20,307 bases of DNA from Flavobacteriaceae bacterium (GTDB lineage Bacteria; Bacteroidota; Bacteroidia; Flavobacteriales; Flavobacteriaceae): NCBI GenBank assembly GCA_021647405.1, contig JAKIUU010000040.1, positions 1-20,307 on the forward strand, in the 5' to 3' direction. A program made the translations under genes and the position numbers. Below are positions 1 to 6,795 of this stretch, in pieces; position 1 is the stretch's first letter; every line of letters begins with the position of its first letter. The notes below the pieces were generated by a model. That model saw nothing but the letters and a program-made list of their open reading frames with translations. It was not told the DNA's origin and searched no databases.

Positions 1-127
1 CTATGCCAATTAGAAATTGGGGAATTATTCTCAATCAGTTCTTAACAATATATGACAAAAGGGTCAGACTTTAGTTATAAAATCTAACCCAAGTTATTTT
101 AACTTACACACTTCATAGGATAGTGTC
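1..127 (+). mobile_element. Right end of an IS256-family insertion sequence (left part outside window)
   Basis: The segment combines the last codons of an IS256-type transposase with a terminal repeat-like end at about 101-127. That end includes TTACACA, then ATAGGATAGTGTC. It resembles the outer end of IS256-family inverted repeats, which typically read TTTACACA...GGA...GTC toward the outside. The element would end at about position 127, some 46 bp from the stop codon of the S41 protease. The other end and any target duplication lie outside the window, so the exact boundary is inferred. Confidence 0.7.
3..74 (+). CDS. IS256-family (mutator-type) transposase, C-terminal fragment
   Basis: An open frame enters from the left edge and ends at the TAG at 72-74. 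The last 23 residues begin MPIRNWGIILNQF and finish YDKRVRL. The P-x-R-x-W-x-x-x-L-N-Q-F pattern is the characteristic C-terminal signature of IS256/mutator DDE transposases. The catalytic DDE residues would lie upstream, outside the window, so whether the transposase is intact cannot be judged. The ATG at position 3 is an internal codon, not the start. Confidence 0.78.
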   Translation: MPIRNWGIILNQFLTIYDKRVRL

Positions 128-173
128 AATTAAAGTATGATTTTGCCCTGTTTATATGAGTCTCTTTTTTAAT

Positions 174-1799
174 TTATTGATGTAAAATAGATTTGTATTT
201 GTGGTTGTCGTTTAAAACATTAGTGGCTTCTTTTAACGCATTATCATGCTGTAAATTGTATTGATATTTCCCTTTTTCAAAGTAATAACGCCCTATGATT
301 TCTGATGACAAAGCTTCAGATATTTTAACCCTGTCTTTTTTGAGCTGACTAAACTGCTCTTGATTAATTTGATCTTTTAGTTTTTGATATATTTTACCGA
401 CATTTAATTTGGCTTTTATAGAGAGTTGACTGCTGGTTTCAATACTTTTTTGAACGGGAGAAACAAATATTTTGTCTTTTTTTACAAAATTTAAAAAGTC
501 TTGAAAATCGGATTGTTTTAATGAAAAATTCACAACAGAATCAATGGCTTTATGATTGTAAAAATAGCGGGTTGCAAAATCAAAAACGGCATCTGTTTTT
601 AAAAGGGCTTTGCTTGTTTTAGTTATTGGCATTTCTTTTACAATAACATCGGGCGTTATGCCACCGCCGCCATAAATTATGCGTCCATTTTTGGTTTTAA
701 ACTCAGGACGTCTTTGATCAGAGAATTTCGGAATGCTATCGCCAACCCTATTGGTGTAATCCATTTCTTGAATATTACGACCACTTGGGGTGTAATATTT
801 AGATATCGTCAATTTAAATTGCGTGCCATAAGTTAGTTTTCTATAACGTTGCACCAAGCCTTTTCCGTAAGATCGTGAACCTACAATAACAGCGCGGTCT
901 AAATCTTGTAAAGAACCCGATACAATCTCTGACGCAGATGCCGAATGGCTATTTACCAAAACTACAATTGGAATTGTTAAATCTAAAGGTGCTTTCATAG
1001 TGCGATAGGTATTGCTCCACTTTTTTACTTTGGCCTTGGTAGTTACCACTAAACTACCTTTGGGAACAAATAAACTTACCACATCAATAGCTTGATTTAA
1101 CAAACCACCAGGATTCCCCCTTAAATCTAAAACGAGTTGGGTCATTCCACGGTCTTTTAACTTTAAAAAAGCATCTTCAACTTTATCAAAGGTCTTTTCA
1201 TTAAATTTTGTAAGTGCTATATAACCCGATTTTTTATCGAGAAGCGTAAAAAATGGAACTGGGTTTTTTGTTATAGTAGTCAAGATTAACGCCCTTTTAA
1301 AACTTTTATTTTGGCGTTTTATTTCAAGACTAATTTTGGTATCTGGCAGTCCTTTTAATTGAGATAAATTTGCTTCTTTTTGTTTGGCATCAACAGCTAT
1401 CCCATTAATAGCTGTTATTTCATCTCCTATATAAATTGAAGCCTTAGAAGCTGGCGAATTTTGATAAACCGCAGTAACAACAAGTTTTTTATTTTTAAAC
1501 TTGGCTATCAACCCAGTGCCTCCATATTGACCATTGGCGTTAATTCGGGCATTTTCTACACCTTGTTCGTCATAAAATCGCGTGTAAGGATCTAGACTTT
1601 TTAACATGCTATTTATACCAATCTGATTAATCTTGGCCGGATTAATCTCATCAATATAATACATGTTTAACTCCTTAAATAGCGTTGTATAAATTTCAAG
1701 TTGTTTGGCAATTTCAAAAAAATCAGATTTATAAGCTATAGAAATACTTACACCAATAATTAGAAAGAAAAGGATTGCTGTTTTTTTAATCTGTTTCAT
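174..1799 (-). CDS. S41 family peptidase (C-terminal processing protease), exported
   Basis: A 541-residue serine protease of the Ctp/Prc (tail-specific protease) family that would cleave periplasmic proteins near their C-termini. Residues 7-22 form a signal peptide or membrane anchor. A PDZ domain covers about 88-165, with QYGGTG at its entrance and a GDEITAINGI core. The S41 catalytic domain covers about 190-350 and contains DLRGNPGG (225-232). The catalytic Ser is predicted at S288 in SASASE and the Lys at K313 in YGKG; their 25-residue spacing matches Prc/CtpA enzymes. The C-terminal 140 residues are a helical tail common in Bacteroidota members. It lies 86 bp downstream of rnpA in the same direction, so cotranscription is likely. 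The substrate is unknown. Confidence 0.93.
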   Translation of the reverse strand: MKQIKKTAILFFLIIGVSISIAYKSDFFEIAKQLEIYTTLFKELNMYYIDEINPAKINQIGINSMLKSLDPYTRFYDEQGVENARINANGQYGGTGLIAKFKNKKLVVTAVYQNSPASKASIYIGDEITAINGIAVDAKQKEANLSQLKGLPDTKISLEIKRQNKSFKRALILTTITKNPVPFFTLLDKKSGYIALTKFNEKTFDKVEDAFLKLKDRGMTQLVLDLRGNPGGLLNQAIDVVSLFVPKGSLVVTTKAKVKKWSNTYRTMKAPLDLTIPIVVLVNSHSASASEIVSGSLQDLDRAVIVGSRSYGKGLVQRYRKLTYGTQFKLTISKYYTPSGRNIQEMDYTNRVGDSIPKFSDQRRPEFKTKNGRIIYGGGGITPDVIVKEMPITKTSKALLKTDAVFDFATRYFYNHKAIDSVVNFSLKQSDFQDFLNFVKKDKIFVSPVQKSIETSSQLSIKAKLNVGKIYQKLKDQINQEQFSQLKKDRVKISEALSSEIIGRYYFEKGKYQYNLQHDNALKEATNVLNDNHKYKSILHQ

Positions 1800-1885
1800 T
1801 TGGTGTTTTTATTTATACCCAAAGATAATCAAGAAAACCTATTATTTAAATTGTATCAGAAAAATAACTGAATTCTTCTGTAATT

Positions 1886-2260
1886 TTAAGAAATAGTTTT
1901 GATAAATTTTTGAATTAATTGCCCCATTTTTAGATGAATATTACTACTTGGCTGAATTTCTTTATCAAGATAAATAAACATTAAAAGATGTTTATCGCTA
2001 ATAACCTTATAAATGGTTTCTTTGTTTAACCGATACGCTTCTCGCATCCTACGTTTAAGTAAATTGCGATCTACAGCGTGTTTAAATTTTCGTTTTGGAA
2101 CTGAAAACCCAACCTGTAGTATTTGATTACCACTGTGATTAGCGTGTAAATAAACCATTCGTAAAGGGAATAAAGTAAGCGATTTTCCTTCTTTAAAAAG
2201 CTGCTCTATGTGCTTTTTATGTTTTAATTTTTCTGGCTTGTTAAAAGTAAAATCCATCAT
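1886..2260 (-). CDS. rnpA: Ribonuclease P protein component
   Basis: A 124-residue basic protein that assists the RNase P RNA in removing 5' leaders from pre-tRNAs. Family hallmarks are visible: the N-terminal KLKHKKHIEQLFKEGKS segment, then PLRMVY, the VGFSVPKRKFKHAVDRN strand, and the RNR-like helix NLLKRRMREAYRLNK that binds RNA. Length is normal for the family. rpmH, the usual neighbour in many phyla, is not adjacent. Two in-frame ATGs (2260 and 2257) open the gene. A near-perfect TAnnTTTG element ends only one base upstream of the first, so the start may be the second ATG or further in, or the mRNA may be nearly leaderless. The S41 protease follows on the same strand. Confidence 0.95.
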   Translation of the reverse strand: MMDFTFNKPEKLKHKKHIEQLFKEGKSLTLFPLRMVYLHANHSGNQILQVGFSVPKRKFKHAVDRNLLKRRMREAYRLNKETIYKVISDKHLLMFIYLDKEIQPSSNIHLKMGQLIQKFIKTIS

Positions 2261-2261
2261 A

Positions 2262-2269
2262 CAAAAGTA
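2262..2269 (-). promoter_or_regulatory. Possible -7 element of the rnpA promoter
   Basis: On the minus strand this reads TACTTTTG, a full match to the Bacteroidota -7 consensus TAnnTTTG. It ends one base before the first rnpA ATG, so transcription would start within the first codons. No TTTG is visible about 20 bp further upstream. It could be fortuitous in this A/T-rich sequence. Confidence 0.3.
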
Positions 2270-2583
2270 GTGAATAAAGGAAATTTAAAATTACCTATTG
2301 GCATTAATATAAAATTTAGGTCAAGTTTGAGTTGTTTTTGTAAATTCAGAATGACTAAAAACTGTATCAAGAATAGTAATTTTCTTTTAAAAACAGGTTC
2401 TTGACACACTCCAAAACCAATTCGGGATACTAGAACAAACGTTTTAGATAAAAATTAATTAATTCACAACAGGTTAAAATTACAACATTATTTATATAAC
2501 TATTTTATTGGTCTTATCGTTAGTTAAAACTCTGTAATTTTGATATTTAGAGCTTTTTTTTGTACGAGTGTTTAATGAATTTT
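2270..2583. other. Intergenic region between divergent rnpA and the tetrahaem cytochrome gene
   Basis: About 310 bp of A/T-rich DNA with no convincing open frame or RNA gene. A 7-bp inverted repeat (TCAAGAA near 2369 and TTCTTGA near 2399) is the only structure noticed; it has no T-tract and I assign it no role. The regulatory sites of the plus-strand gene start at 2585. Confidence 0.5.
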
Positions 2584-2584
2584 A

Positions 2585-2650
2585 TGATAAAAATCATGTT
2601 TTATTATGATAAAAGTCATATTTTATTATAGCACATGGGTTGTAAATTTG
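2585..2650 (+). promoter_or_regulatory. Promoter of the tetrahaem cytochrome gene with two Crp/Fnr-type boxes
   Basis: Box A at 2585-2596 is TGAT-AAAA-ATCA, inside a perfect 14-bp palindrome at 2584-2597. Box B at 2607-2618 is TGAT-AAAA-GTCA. Their centres are 22 bp apart, about two helical turns. The -7 element TAAATTTG sits at 2643-2650, a full match to TAnnTTTG. Box B is centred 30.5 bp before it, which puts the box near -43 relative to a start at about 2656, close to the class II activator position known for Crp/Fnr proteins. No TTTG is seen at the -33 position. The layout is shared with the sites at 6640-6682 and 15735-15777. The identity of the regulator is not known. Confidence 0.65.
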
Positions 2651-2693
2651 CATTATAAAGAACCAAGCTCTTTTTAATTTTAAAATTTATAAT

Positions 2694-4397
2694 ATGAAAA
2701 CAAGTAAATTATTTTTTGTTCTTACAATTTTATCTCTAGGTTTATTCCTACAAAGTTGTAAACACGACACTGTGCCTGTTACACCAATAGACACAGCACA
2801 ACAATCTTATGATAAAGCCGACGCCATAAATGGTGGTAGACTTTACGACAAATGGTACCAAACAGGTACTGCTAGTATAGCTGGCACCGATTTTACCGCA
2901 CCAGTTGACGCCACAATCAATATGGCCGATGTTACTAATTATGGCGATTTTTACCGTTGTAAACAATGCCACGGTTGGGATCAATTAGCTAATACAGCTG
3001 CCTATGTTAACAGAGGTCCAAAAGTTGGAAGGCCAGATGTATCAGCTCAACCATTAACAGATGCTATTAATATTGATGATATCCAGACTGTATTTAATTA
3101 TATCAAACACGATGGTGGCGCGCCTGTTTCTGCTGCCAGAACTGCTGATGGTACCAATCCTGCTTTAGGTGGTAACGAAATGCCAGACTTTGGTAAAATT
3201 TTAACTGACTCTCAAATCTGGGATTTGGTAAAATTCTTAAAAACACGTGCCATAGATACAAATTTACTTTATGACATTACTGTTACAGGAACTTACCCTA
3301 CAGGCTCAAGAACCTTTACCAACGTCGGTAAAGATGGTGATGCCTCTCTTGGAGATGCCTTCTTTACAAATAATTGTGCTATTTGCCACGGGGCGGATGG
3401 TAATACCTTAAACTTAGAAGGATATGGTTTAGGTCAATACGCCAGACTAAAGCCTTATGAGTTACAACATCAAGCACGTAATGGCCATTTAGGCTCTGTT
3501 ATGATGGGAGCTACAAGTGCTAGTGTAACCGATATTAAAAACTTACTTAAAGCTTTAACAAACGAGACAAAATATCCTAATCGTCCAACCTCACAGGAAG
3601 TAGCCGATCAACAAGCTTATGACGCAGCTAGCGCGTTAAACGGGGCACGTTTGTACGATAAATGGTTTCAATCAGCAAGCCCTGGCATTTCAGGTACTGA
3701 TTTTGTTTCTCCCGTAGATCCAACAATAGATATGGCAGACGTTACAAATTATGGTGATTTTTATCGCTGTAAACAATGCCATGGTTGGGATCAGTTAGCC
3801 AATACAGGTGCTTATATTGATAGAGGGCCAAAAGTTGGCAGGCCTGATGTGTCTTCTGAACCATTAACAGATGCTATTCAGCTTGACCCTATAAGAGAAG
3901 TCTTTGATTATATAAAACACACTGGAGGCCGTTTGGTTGACCCTGCTAAAACTGCAGATGGTACGAATCCTGCTTTGGGTGGAAATGCTATGCCAGACTT
4001 TGGTAAAATTTTAACAGATGGTCAAATTTGGGATTTAGTAAAATTCTTAAAAGAAGGCGCTATTGACACCAGTCTTTTATACGATATCGTTACAGACGGT
4101 TATTATCCTACAGGAACAAGAACCTTTACCAATATTGGTAAAGATGGTGATGCCGCTGCTGGTGATGCTTTCTTGGCTATTTGTCTTTCTTGTCACGGGG
4201 CAGATGGTAATGCTCTTAATTTAGAAGGATTTGGATTAGGTCAATATGGTAGATTAAAACCTTACGAATTACAACATCAAGCGGTTTCTGGTCATTTAGG
4301 TTCTCCTATGATGGGTGTAAATGACGCCACAGTAACTGATATTAAAAACTTGCTTAAAGCACTACAGGACAACACTAAATATCCTGATCAACCATAA
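2694..4397 (+). CDS. Tetrahaem c-type cytochrome lipoprotein with internal tandem duplication
   Basis: A 567-residue exported electron-transfer protein. A lipoprotein signal peptide ends at LQSC22, so the protein should be anchored in a membrane facing the periplasm or the cell surface. It consists of two similar units, residues about 38-298 and 308-567. Each unit has a GG/GARLYDKW entry segment, a first haem site CKQCH (89-93 and 359-363) followed by GWDQLAN, and a second haem site (CAICH 228-232; CLSCH 497-501) followed by GADGN. Four covalent haems are expected in total. Related dihaem proteins with a G-R-L-Y-D-K-W / C-K-x-C-H-G-W pattern exist, but I know of no assigned function. The gene has its own Crp/Fnr-type promoter and terminator, so it is monocistronic. 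A role as a periplasmic electron carrier or storage cytochrome is inference. Confidence 0.88.
   Translation: MKTSKLFFVLTILSLGLFLQSCKHDTVPVTPIDTAQQSYDKADAINGGRLYDKWYQTGTASIAGTDFTAPVDATINMADVTNYGDFYRCKQCHGWDQLANTAAYVNRGPKVGRPDVSAQPLTDAINIDDIQTVFNYIKHDGGAPVSAARTADGTNPALGGNEMPDFGKILTDSQIWDLVKFLKTRAIDTNLLYDITVTGTYPTGSRTFTNVGKDGDASLGDAFFTNNCAICHGADGNTLNLEGYGLGQYARLKPYELQHQARNGHLGSVMMGATSASVTDIKNLLKALTNETKYPNRPTSQEVADQQAYDAASALNGARLYDKWFQSASPGISGTDFVSPVDPTIDMADVTNYGDFYRCKQCHGWDQLANTGAYIDRGPKVGRPDVSSEPLTDAIQLDPIREVFDYIKHTGGRLVDPAKTADGTNPALGGNAMPDFGKILTDGQIWDLVKFLKEGAIDTSLLYDIVTDGYYPTGTRTFTNIGKDGDAAAGDAFLAICLSCHGADGNALNLEGFGLGQYGRLKPYELQHQAVSGHLGSPMMGVNDATVTDIKNLLKALQDNTKYPDQP
2805..4394 (+). repeat. 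Tandem intragenic duplication (two dihaem units of about 260 codons)
   Basis: Codons 38-298 (2805-3587) and 308-567 (3615-4394) encode homologous units in register, apart from one residue missing before the last haem site. In residues 76-120 versus 346-390, 39 of 45 positions are identical. The DNA differs at many synonymous positions, so the copies are not recent, although short identical DNA blocks remain (for example around 3180 and 3990). Confidence 0.9.
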
Positions 4398-4427
4398 TTA
4401 CCACAATTAATAAATTATTTGAATTAT

Positions 4428-4462
4428 AAAAGAGGCTGCCTTTTCGGGCAGTCTCTTTTTTT
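4428..4462 (+). terminator. Rho-independent terminator of the tetrahaem cytochrome gene
   Basis: The stem AGAGGCTGCC (4431-4440) pairs with GGCAGTCTCT (4447-4456) through a single G-T wobble, with a six-base loop. Flanking AAA/TTT extends the stem, and a run of T follows to 4462. It lies about 30 bp after the stop codon. Confidence 0.9.
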
Positions 4463-4748
4463 AGTTGCCTTCTATAACAATAGCTTAGAATATATTCTTT
4501 ATGTTTATAATTTTAGGAACCTTTTGGTTTTTATTGATAATCCAAATTAATGGGGTCATTTTATAAAAGTTTAAATAAGTACTTTAATATTTTTAACTTT
4601 TTTTATTTGTGTATTACATTATTAAAAAACCTTTTTGCATTAATCTATAAGAGTACAAGTGTAAAGTGCTGTTATTAGCTTTTAGCTTCTTATATTAAAA
4701 ATTTTAACCGTGAATAGTTCCTCTATAGCTCTCCCTGAAGGATGGTTG
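4463..4748. other. Gene-free A/T-rich spacer before the IS3 remnant
   Basis: No open frame, RNA gene or clear regulatory site is visible. The stretch separates the cytochrome terminator from the left inverted repeat of the IS3 remnant. Confidence 0.5.
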
Positions 4749-4761
4749 TGTAAGCTTCCCT
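4748..4761 (+). repeat. Left terminal inverted repeat of the IS3 remnant
   Basis: GTGTAAGCTTCCCT is the exact reverse complement of 5132-5145. It has a TG start, as in IS3-family ends. Confidence 0.75.
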
Positions 4762-5144
4762 AAAAAGAGGACAGTATAAAAGTAGACAGAAAATGTTTAA
4801 CTTTAAAACTGAAATTATGAAAGCAAAAAGATTTAAACCGGAACAAATCAGCAGAATTCTAAAGGAATATGATTTGGGAAAAGATTTAGAAAGTATTATA
4901 CGTGAATATGGCGTAGGAAAATCCACATTTTACAAATGGCGTCAGCGCTATGGAGGCATGGAGGCCAATGATTTAAAACGTCTAAAGCAATTAGAAGCTG
5001 AAAATAGGCGACTCAAGCAGATGTATACAGAATTAGCCTTAGATCACGCCTTAGCAAAAGAGATTATTGAAAAAAAGCTTTAAAGCCCTGTATAAAAAAA
5101 GAAATAATCAAAGAGTTGCAAGCTAGTAAAAAGGGAAGCTTACA
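4749..5144 (+). mobile_element. Internally deleted IS3-family element with both terminal repeats (396 bp)
   Basis: The segment begins TGTAAGCTTCCCT (4749-4761) and ends with the exact complement AGGGAAGCTTACA (5132-5144), giving the 5'-TG...CA-3' ends typical of IS3. Inside are a complete OrfA and only the first few codons of OrfB. The catalytic part of the transposase is therefore missing, and the junction with the right repeat falls within the OrfB frame at about 5125-5132. No matching flanking direct repeat is visible (left flank ...GGTTG, right flank CGGGC...). It may be a non-autonomous, MITE-like derivative or a post-insertion deletion. Confidence 0.72.
4817..5083 (+). CDS. IS3-family transposase OrfA (helix-turn-helix protein)
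   Basis: An 88-residue protein starting MKAKRFKPEQ. This ATG was chosen over the in-frame one at 4793 because KAKRFKPEQI is the usual beginning of the family. A helix-turn-helix lies at about residues 8-45 and includes GVGKSTFYKWRQRYGG. A leucine-zipper-like helix (about 54-78, LKRLKQLEAENRRLKQ) follows. It ends over an A7G run (5070-5077), the usual slippery site for -1 frameshifting into OrfB. OrfA alone would bind the element's ends but cannot transpose it. The frame is intact although the element is deleted. Confidence 0.87.
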   Translation: MKAKRFKPEQISRILKEYDLGKDLESIIREYGVGKSTFYKWRQRYGGMEANDLKRLKQLEAENRRLKQMYTELALDHALAKEIIEKKL

Positions 5145-5184
5145 CGGGCATCAAGCTTCATACCTTAAAATTTGTAGAAACTGA
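5074..5184 (+). pseudogene. IS3-family OrfB, 5' remnant in the -1 frame
   Basis: In the -1 frame relative to OrfA, after the A7G run, the translation reads KALKPCIKKEIIKELQASKK, which resembles the start of IS3 OrfB proteins. It then runs into the right terminal repeat and ends at the TGA at 5182-5184. The whole integrase core with the DDE residues is absent, so this is a dead fragment. Confidence 0.7.
5132..5145 (-). repeat. Right terminal inverted repeat of the IS3 remnant
   Basis: AGGGAAGCTTACAC mirrors 4748-4761 exactly over 14 bases and ends in CA(C). It interrupts the residual OrfB frame. Confidence 0.75.
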
Positions 5185-5311
5185 AAGTCTTGTACTAAAA
5201 GTACATAGTTTTAACTAGCGAATGTCTCAAATGATTGTGTTGAGGTTAGTTTAAAATGTTTATCTATTCTATATTTATAAAAATAGAGGAGAGTGGTGGG
5301 TTTATAAGCAA

Positions 5312-5341
5312 AAGAAGGCTGTCTGAATAGACAGCCTTCTT
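5312..5341 (-). terminator. Terminator of the lipoprotein cytochrome / beta-barrel unit
   Basis: A perfect 13-bp stem (AAGAAGGCTGTCT at 5312-5324 with AGACAGCCTTCTT at 5329-5341) and a four-base loop lie 28 bp beyond the stop codon at 5370. On the minus strand the stem is followed by a short T-rich run. The stem has enough G/C to work, and the T-tract is short but adequate. Confidence 0.8.
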
Positions 5342-5369
5342 AATTATAAAATATTTGTGGTTTTCTATC

Positions 5370-6206
5370 TTAGAAATTCCAAAGTCTGGTAATGTTGAAT
5401 CCTATTAGGATGTCGCCATTACCCACTTGATTTTGGTTAAATATACTGTTCTTTTGAGGCATTATTCCTTTGTAATTTCCTGCAAATACTTGAAAGGCAT
5501 GTGCACCAGTAGAAAACTCAAAACCTAAACCAAACCCGGCATAAGGCTGGTTGCTATTATGTTGTGTTAAAGGTTGGTTGTAAAAAGCTAAAAGAGCTGT
5601 TTGAGGGCTGATTTTTGAACGACCAGCTAAAGAAATAGAAAATTGATCGTTTTGCATATTTTTATCAATCACATTGTAGTGAGAGTAATTAGGGGCAATT
5701 TGTAATGATATGTTTTTTGTAAATCTTTTGGCAATAATAATAGTAGAATAAAAAGAGTAACGATCAGAATTATATAAGAAATTATCTTTTAGTCTCGTAT
5801 CAATTGAAAAGTTACCATAATAAGATACACTCACTGGTATTTTACCAGATCTTGTTTGTCTCAGTAAAGCCACCCTGGCATTAAAGTCAACCATTCTATT
5901 ATTTTTAGTTGTTCCTAGACCTAAAGTTAAATAATCTGTAAAACTATAATTTAAGCCCAATCTAATATTTGCCGGCGCCCAAAAACCTAACATGTCATTG
6001 GTACCATTTACAGTTCCAAAACGGTGCATCATATCAAATTGCAATGTTCCTTTTTTATACAAAACATTAGTTGGTCCAGAAATTATCCAAGTATGGTCAA
6101 AAGCAGCGCGTTCTGGTTTGTCTTTTTTCACTTCTTTTTTGTCTTGAGCCAAAACTATCATTGGCAAAGCCATTAAAAGGACTAGTATTAGTTTAATATT
6201 TTTCAT
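5370..6206 (-). CDS. DUF5777-type outer-membrane beta-barrel protein
   Basis: A 278-residue protein with a clear signal peptide (residues 1-20, cleaved after VLA). A short lysine-rich linker follows, then alternating aromatic and polar strands with turns such as NYSFTDYLTLGLG and KISPQTALLAFYNQP. It ends in phenylalanine (RLWNF), as outer-membrane barrels do. Most of the sequence fits a small beta barrel of the DUF5777 type; that family assignment is from recall. It is the second gene after the monohaem lipoprotein, 17 bp apart and sharing its promoter. The pairing suggests a barrel that houses or exports a cytochrome-linked function, but nothing in the sequence gives a substrate. Confidence 0.75.
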   Translation of the reverse strand: MKNIKLILVLLMALPMIVLAQDKKEVKKDKPERAAFDHTWIISGPTNVLYKKGTLQFDMMHRFGTVNGTNDMLGFWAPANIRLGLNYSFTDYLTLGLGTTKNNRMVDFNARVALLRQTRSGKIPVSVSYYGNFSIDTRLKDNFLYNSDRYSFYSTIIIAKRFTKNISLQIAPNYSHYNVIDKNMQNDQFSISLAGRSKISPQTALLAFYNQPLTQHNSNQPYAGFGLGFEFSTGAHAFQVFAGNYKGIMPQKNSIFNQNQVGNGDILIGFNITRLWNF

Positions 6207-6223
6207 CTTTACTGTATTTTAAA

Positions 6224-6613
6224 TTAATTGTTTATTGCGCCTTGGTCTATCCAATTTCCAAATAAAGCTATGTTTTTTGGAGCCATTTTTCCACTTGGGG
6301 GCATCGTTAATCCATCGGCTGATACGCCGTTTAACATATCCATTAATTCACTTCCAGCAGAATTTCCGGGAATAATACTTCCCGTTGGTAAGCTCATTAA
6401 GGCATTGTAAGAAAACCCTTCTTTTAAATTAGGGCTAACAACAATAACACCATTGTGACACATTATACAATTGTTGTTAAAAATAGGTTGAATGTCTGTA
6501 GCAAAAGACACTTGAGTTGGTGTTACAGGTGTATCTTGATATTTATCATAGTAACAAGATGTTGCTATTATAGATAAGCCAATTAGGATAAATCCTCTTT
6601 TAATATTTTTCAT
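6224..6613 (-). CDS. Monohaem c-type cytochrome lipoprotein
   Basis: A 129-residue protein with a lipoprotein signal ending IATSC20, one haem-binding site CIMCH at 49-53 and a candidate axial methionine in the MPP segment near residue 104. The FATDIQPIFNNNCIMCH arrangement is typical of small cytochromes of the planctomycete cytochrome C type. It should be lipid-anchored and pass single electrons. It is first in a two-gene unit with the beta-barrel protein, and a Crp/Fnr-type box with a -7 element lies directly upstream. It is separated from actF by a hairpin, so it is probably an independent unit with matched regulation. Confidence 0.87.
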   Translation of the reverse strand: MKNIKRGFILIGLSIIATSCYYDKYQDTPVTPTQVSFATDIQPIFNNNCIMCHNGVIVVSPNLKEGFSYNALMSLPTGSIIPGNSAGSELMDMLNGVSADGLTMPPSGKMAPKNIALFGNWIDQGAINN

Positions 6614-6639
6614 AATCGTTAAGGTTATATTTTATAATG

Positions 6640-6682
6640 CAAATTTCGGTATTAAATGAAGTAGTAAATATGATATTTATCA
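6640..6682 (-). promoter_or_regulatory. Promoter of the lipoprotein/beta-barrel unit with a Crp/Fnr-type box
   Basis: The palindrome TGAT-ATTT-ATCA lies at 6671-6682. The -7-like element GAAATTTG (6647 down to 6640 on the minus strand) differs from TAnnTTTG by one base. The box centre is 29.5 bp from its first base. Sixteen bases, AAATTTGCATTATAAA, are identical to the start region of the tetrahaem cytochrome promoter (2644-2659). No -33 TTTG is visible. Confidence 0.62.
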
Positions 6683-6746
6683 GATTATTAAAAAGTATTT
6701 GTTAATTTTTAATTTATTGGATTTCTACTCCTTACAATCTTACATA

Positions 6747-6783
6747 AATGAGCTCCATAAGTTTGTACTTATGGAGCCTCATT
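6747..6783 (-). terminator. Hairpin terminator after actF
   Basis: AATGAG-CTCCATAAG (6747-6761) pairs with CTTATGGAGCCTCATT (6768-6783), with one bulged base and a six-base loop. It is 12 bp beyond the actF stop. The T-tract on the minus-strand side is weak (ATTTATG), so termination may be partial. Confidence 0.65.
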
Positions 6784-6795
6784 AAAAATTAGAAA

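Noticed and set aside
2366..2406. Inverted repeat TCAAGAA / TTCTTGA in the rnpA-cytochrome spacer
   Set aside because: Only seven bases with a long loop and no T-tract; expected by chance in A/T-rich DNA.
2805..4394. CRISPR-like or recent assembly duplication in the cytochrome gene
   Set aside because: There are only two long coding copies, diverged at synonymous sites, so it is neither a short-repeat array nor a duplicated read artefact.
4723..4926. Minus-strand open frame of 67 codons overlapping the IS3 remnant
   Set aside because: It runs antisense to OrfA and its left repeat, has no family resemblance and no promoter; OrfA on the plus strand is the recognised gene.
5185..5311. Small palindromes (TGTACT/AGTACA; CTCAA/TTGAG) right of the IS3 remnant, considered as an RNA gene or attachment site
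   Set aside because: Stems are short and not nested into a recognised fold; no tRNA, riboswitch or repeat pattern was found.
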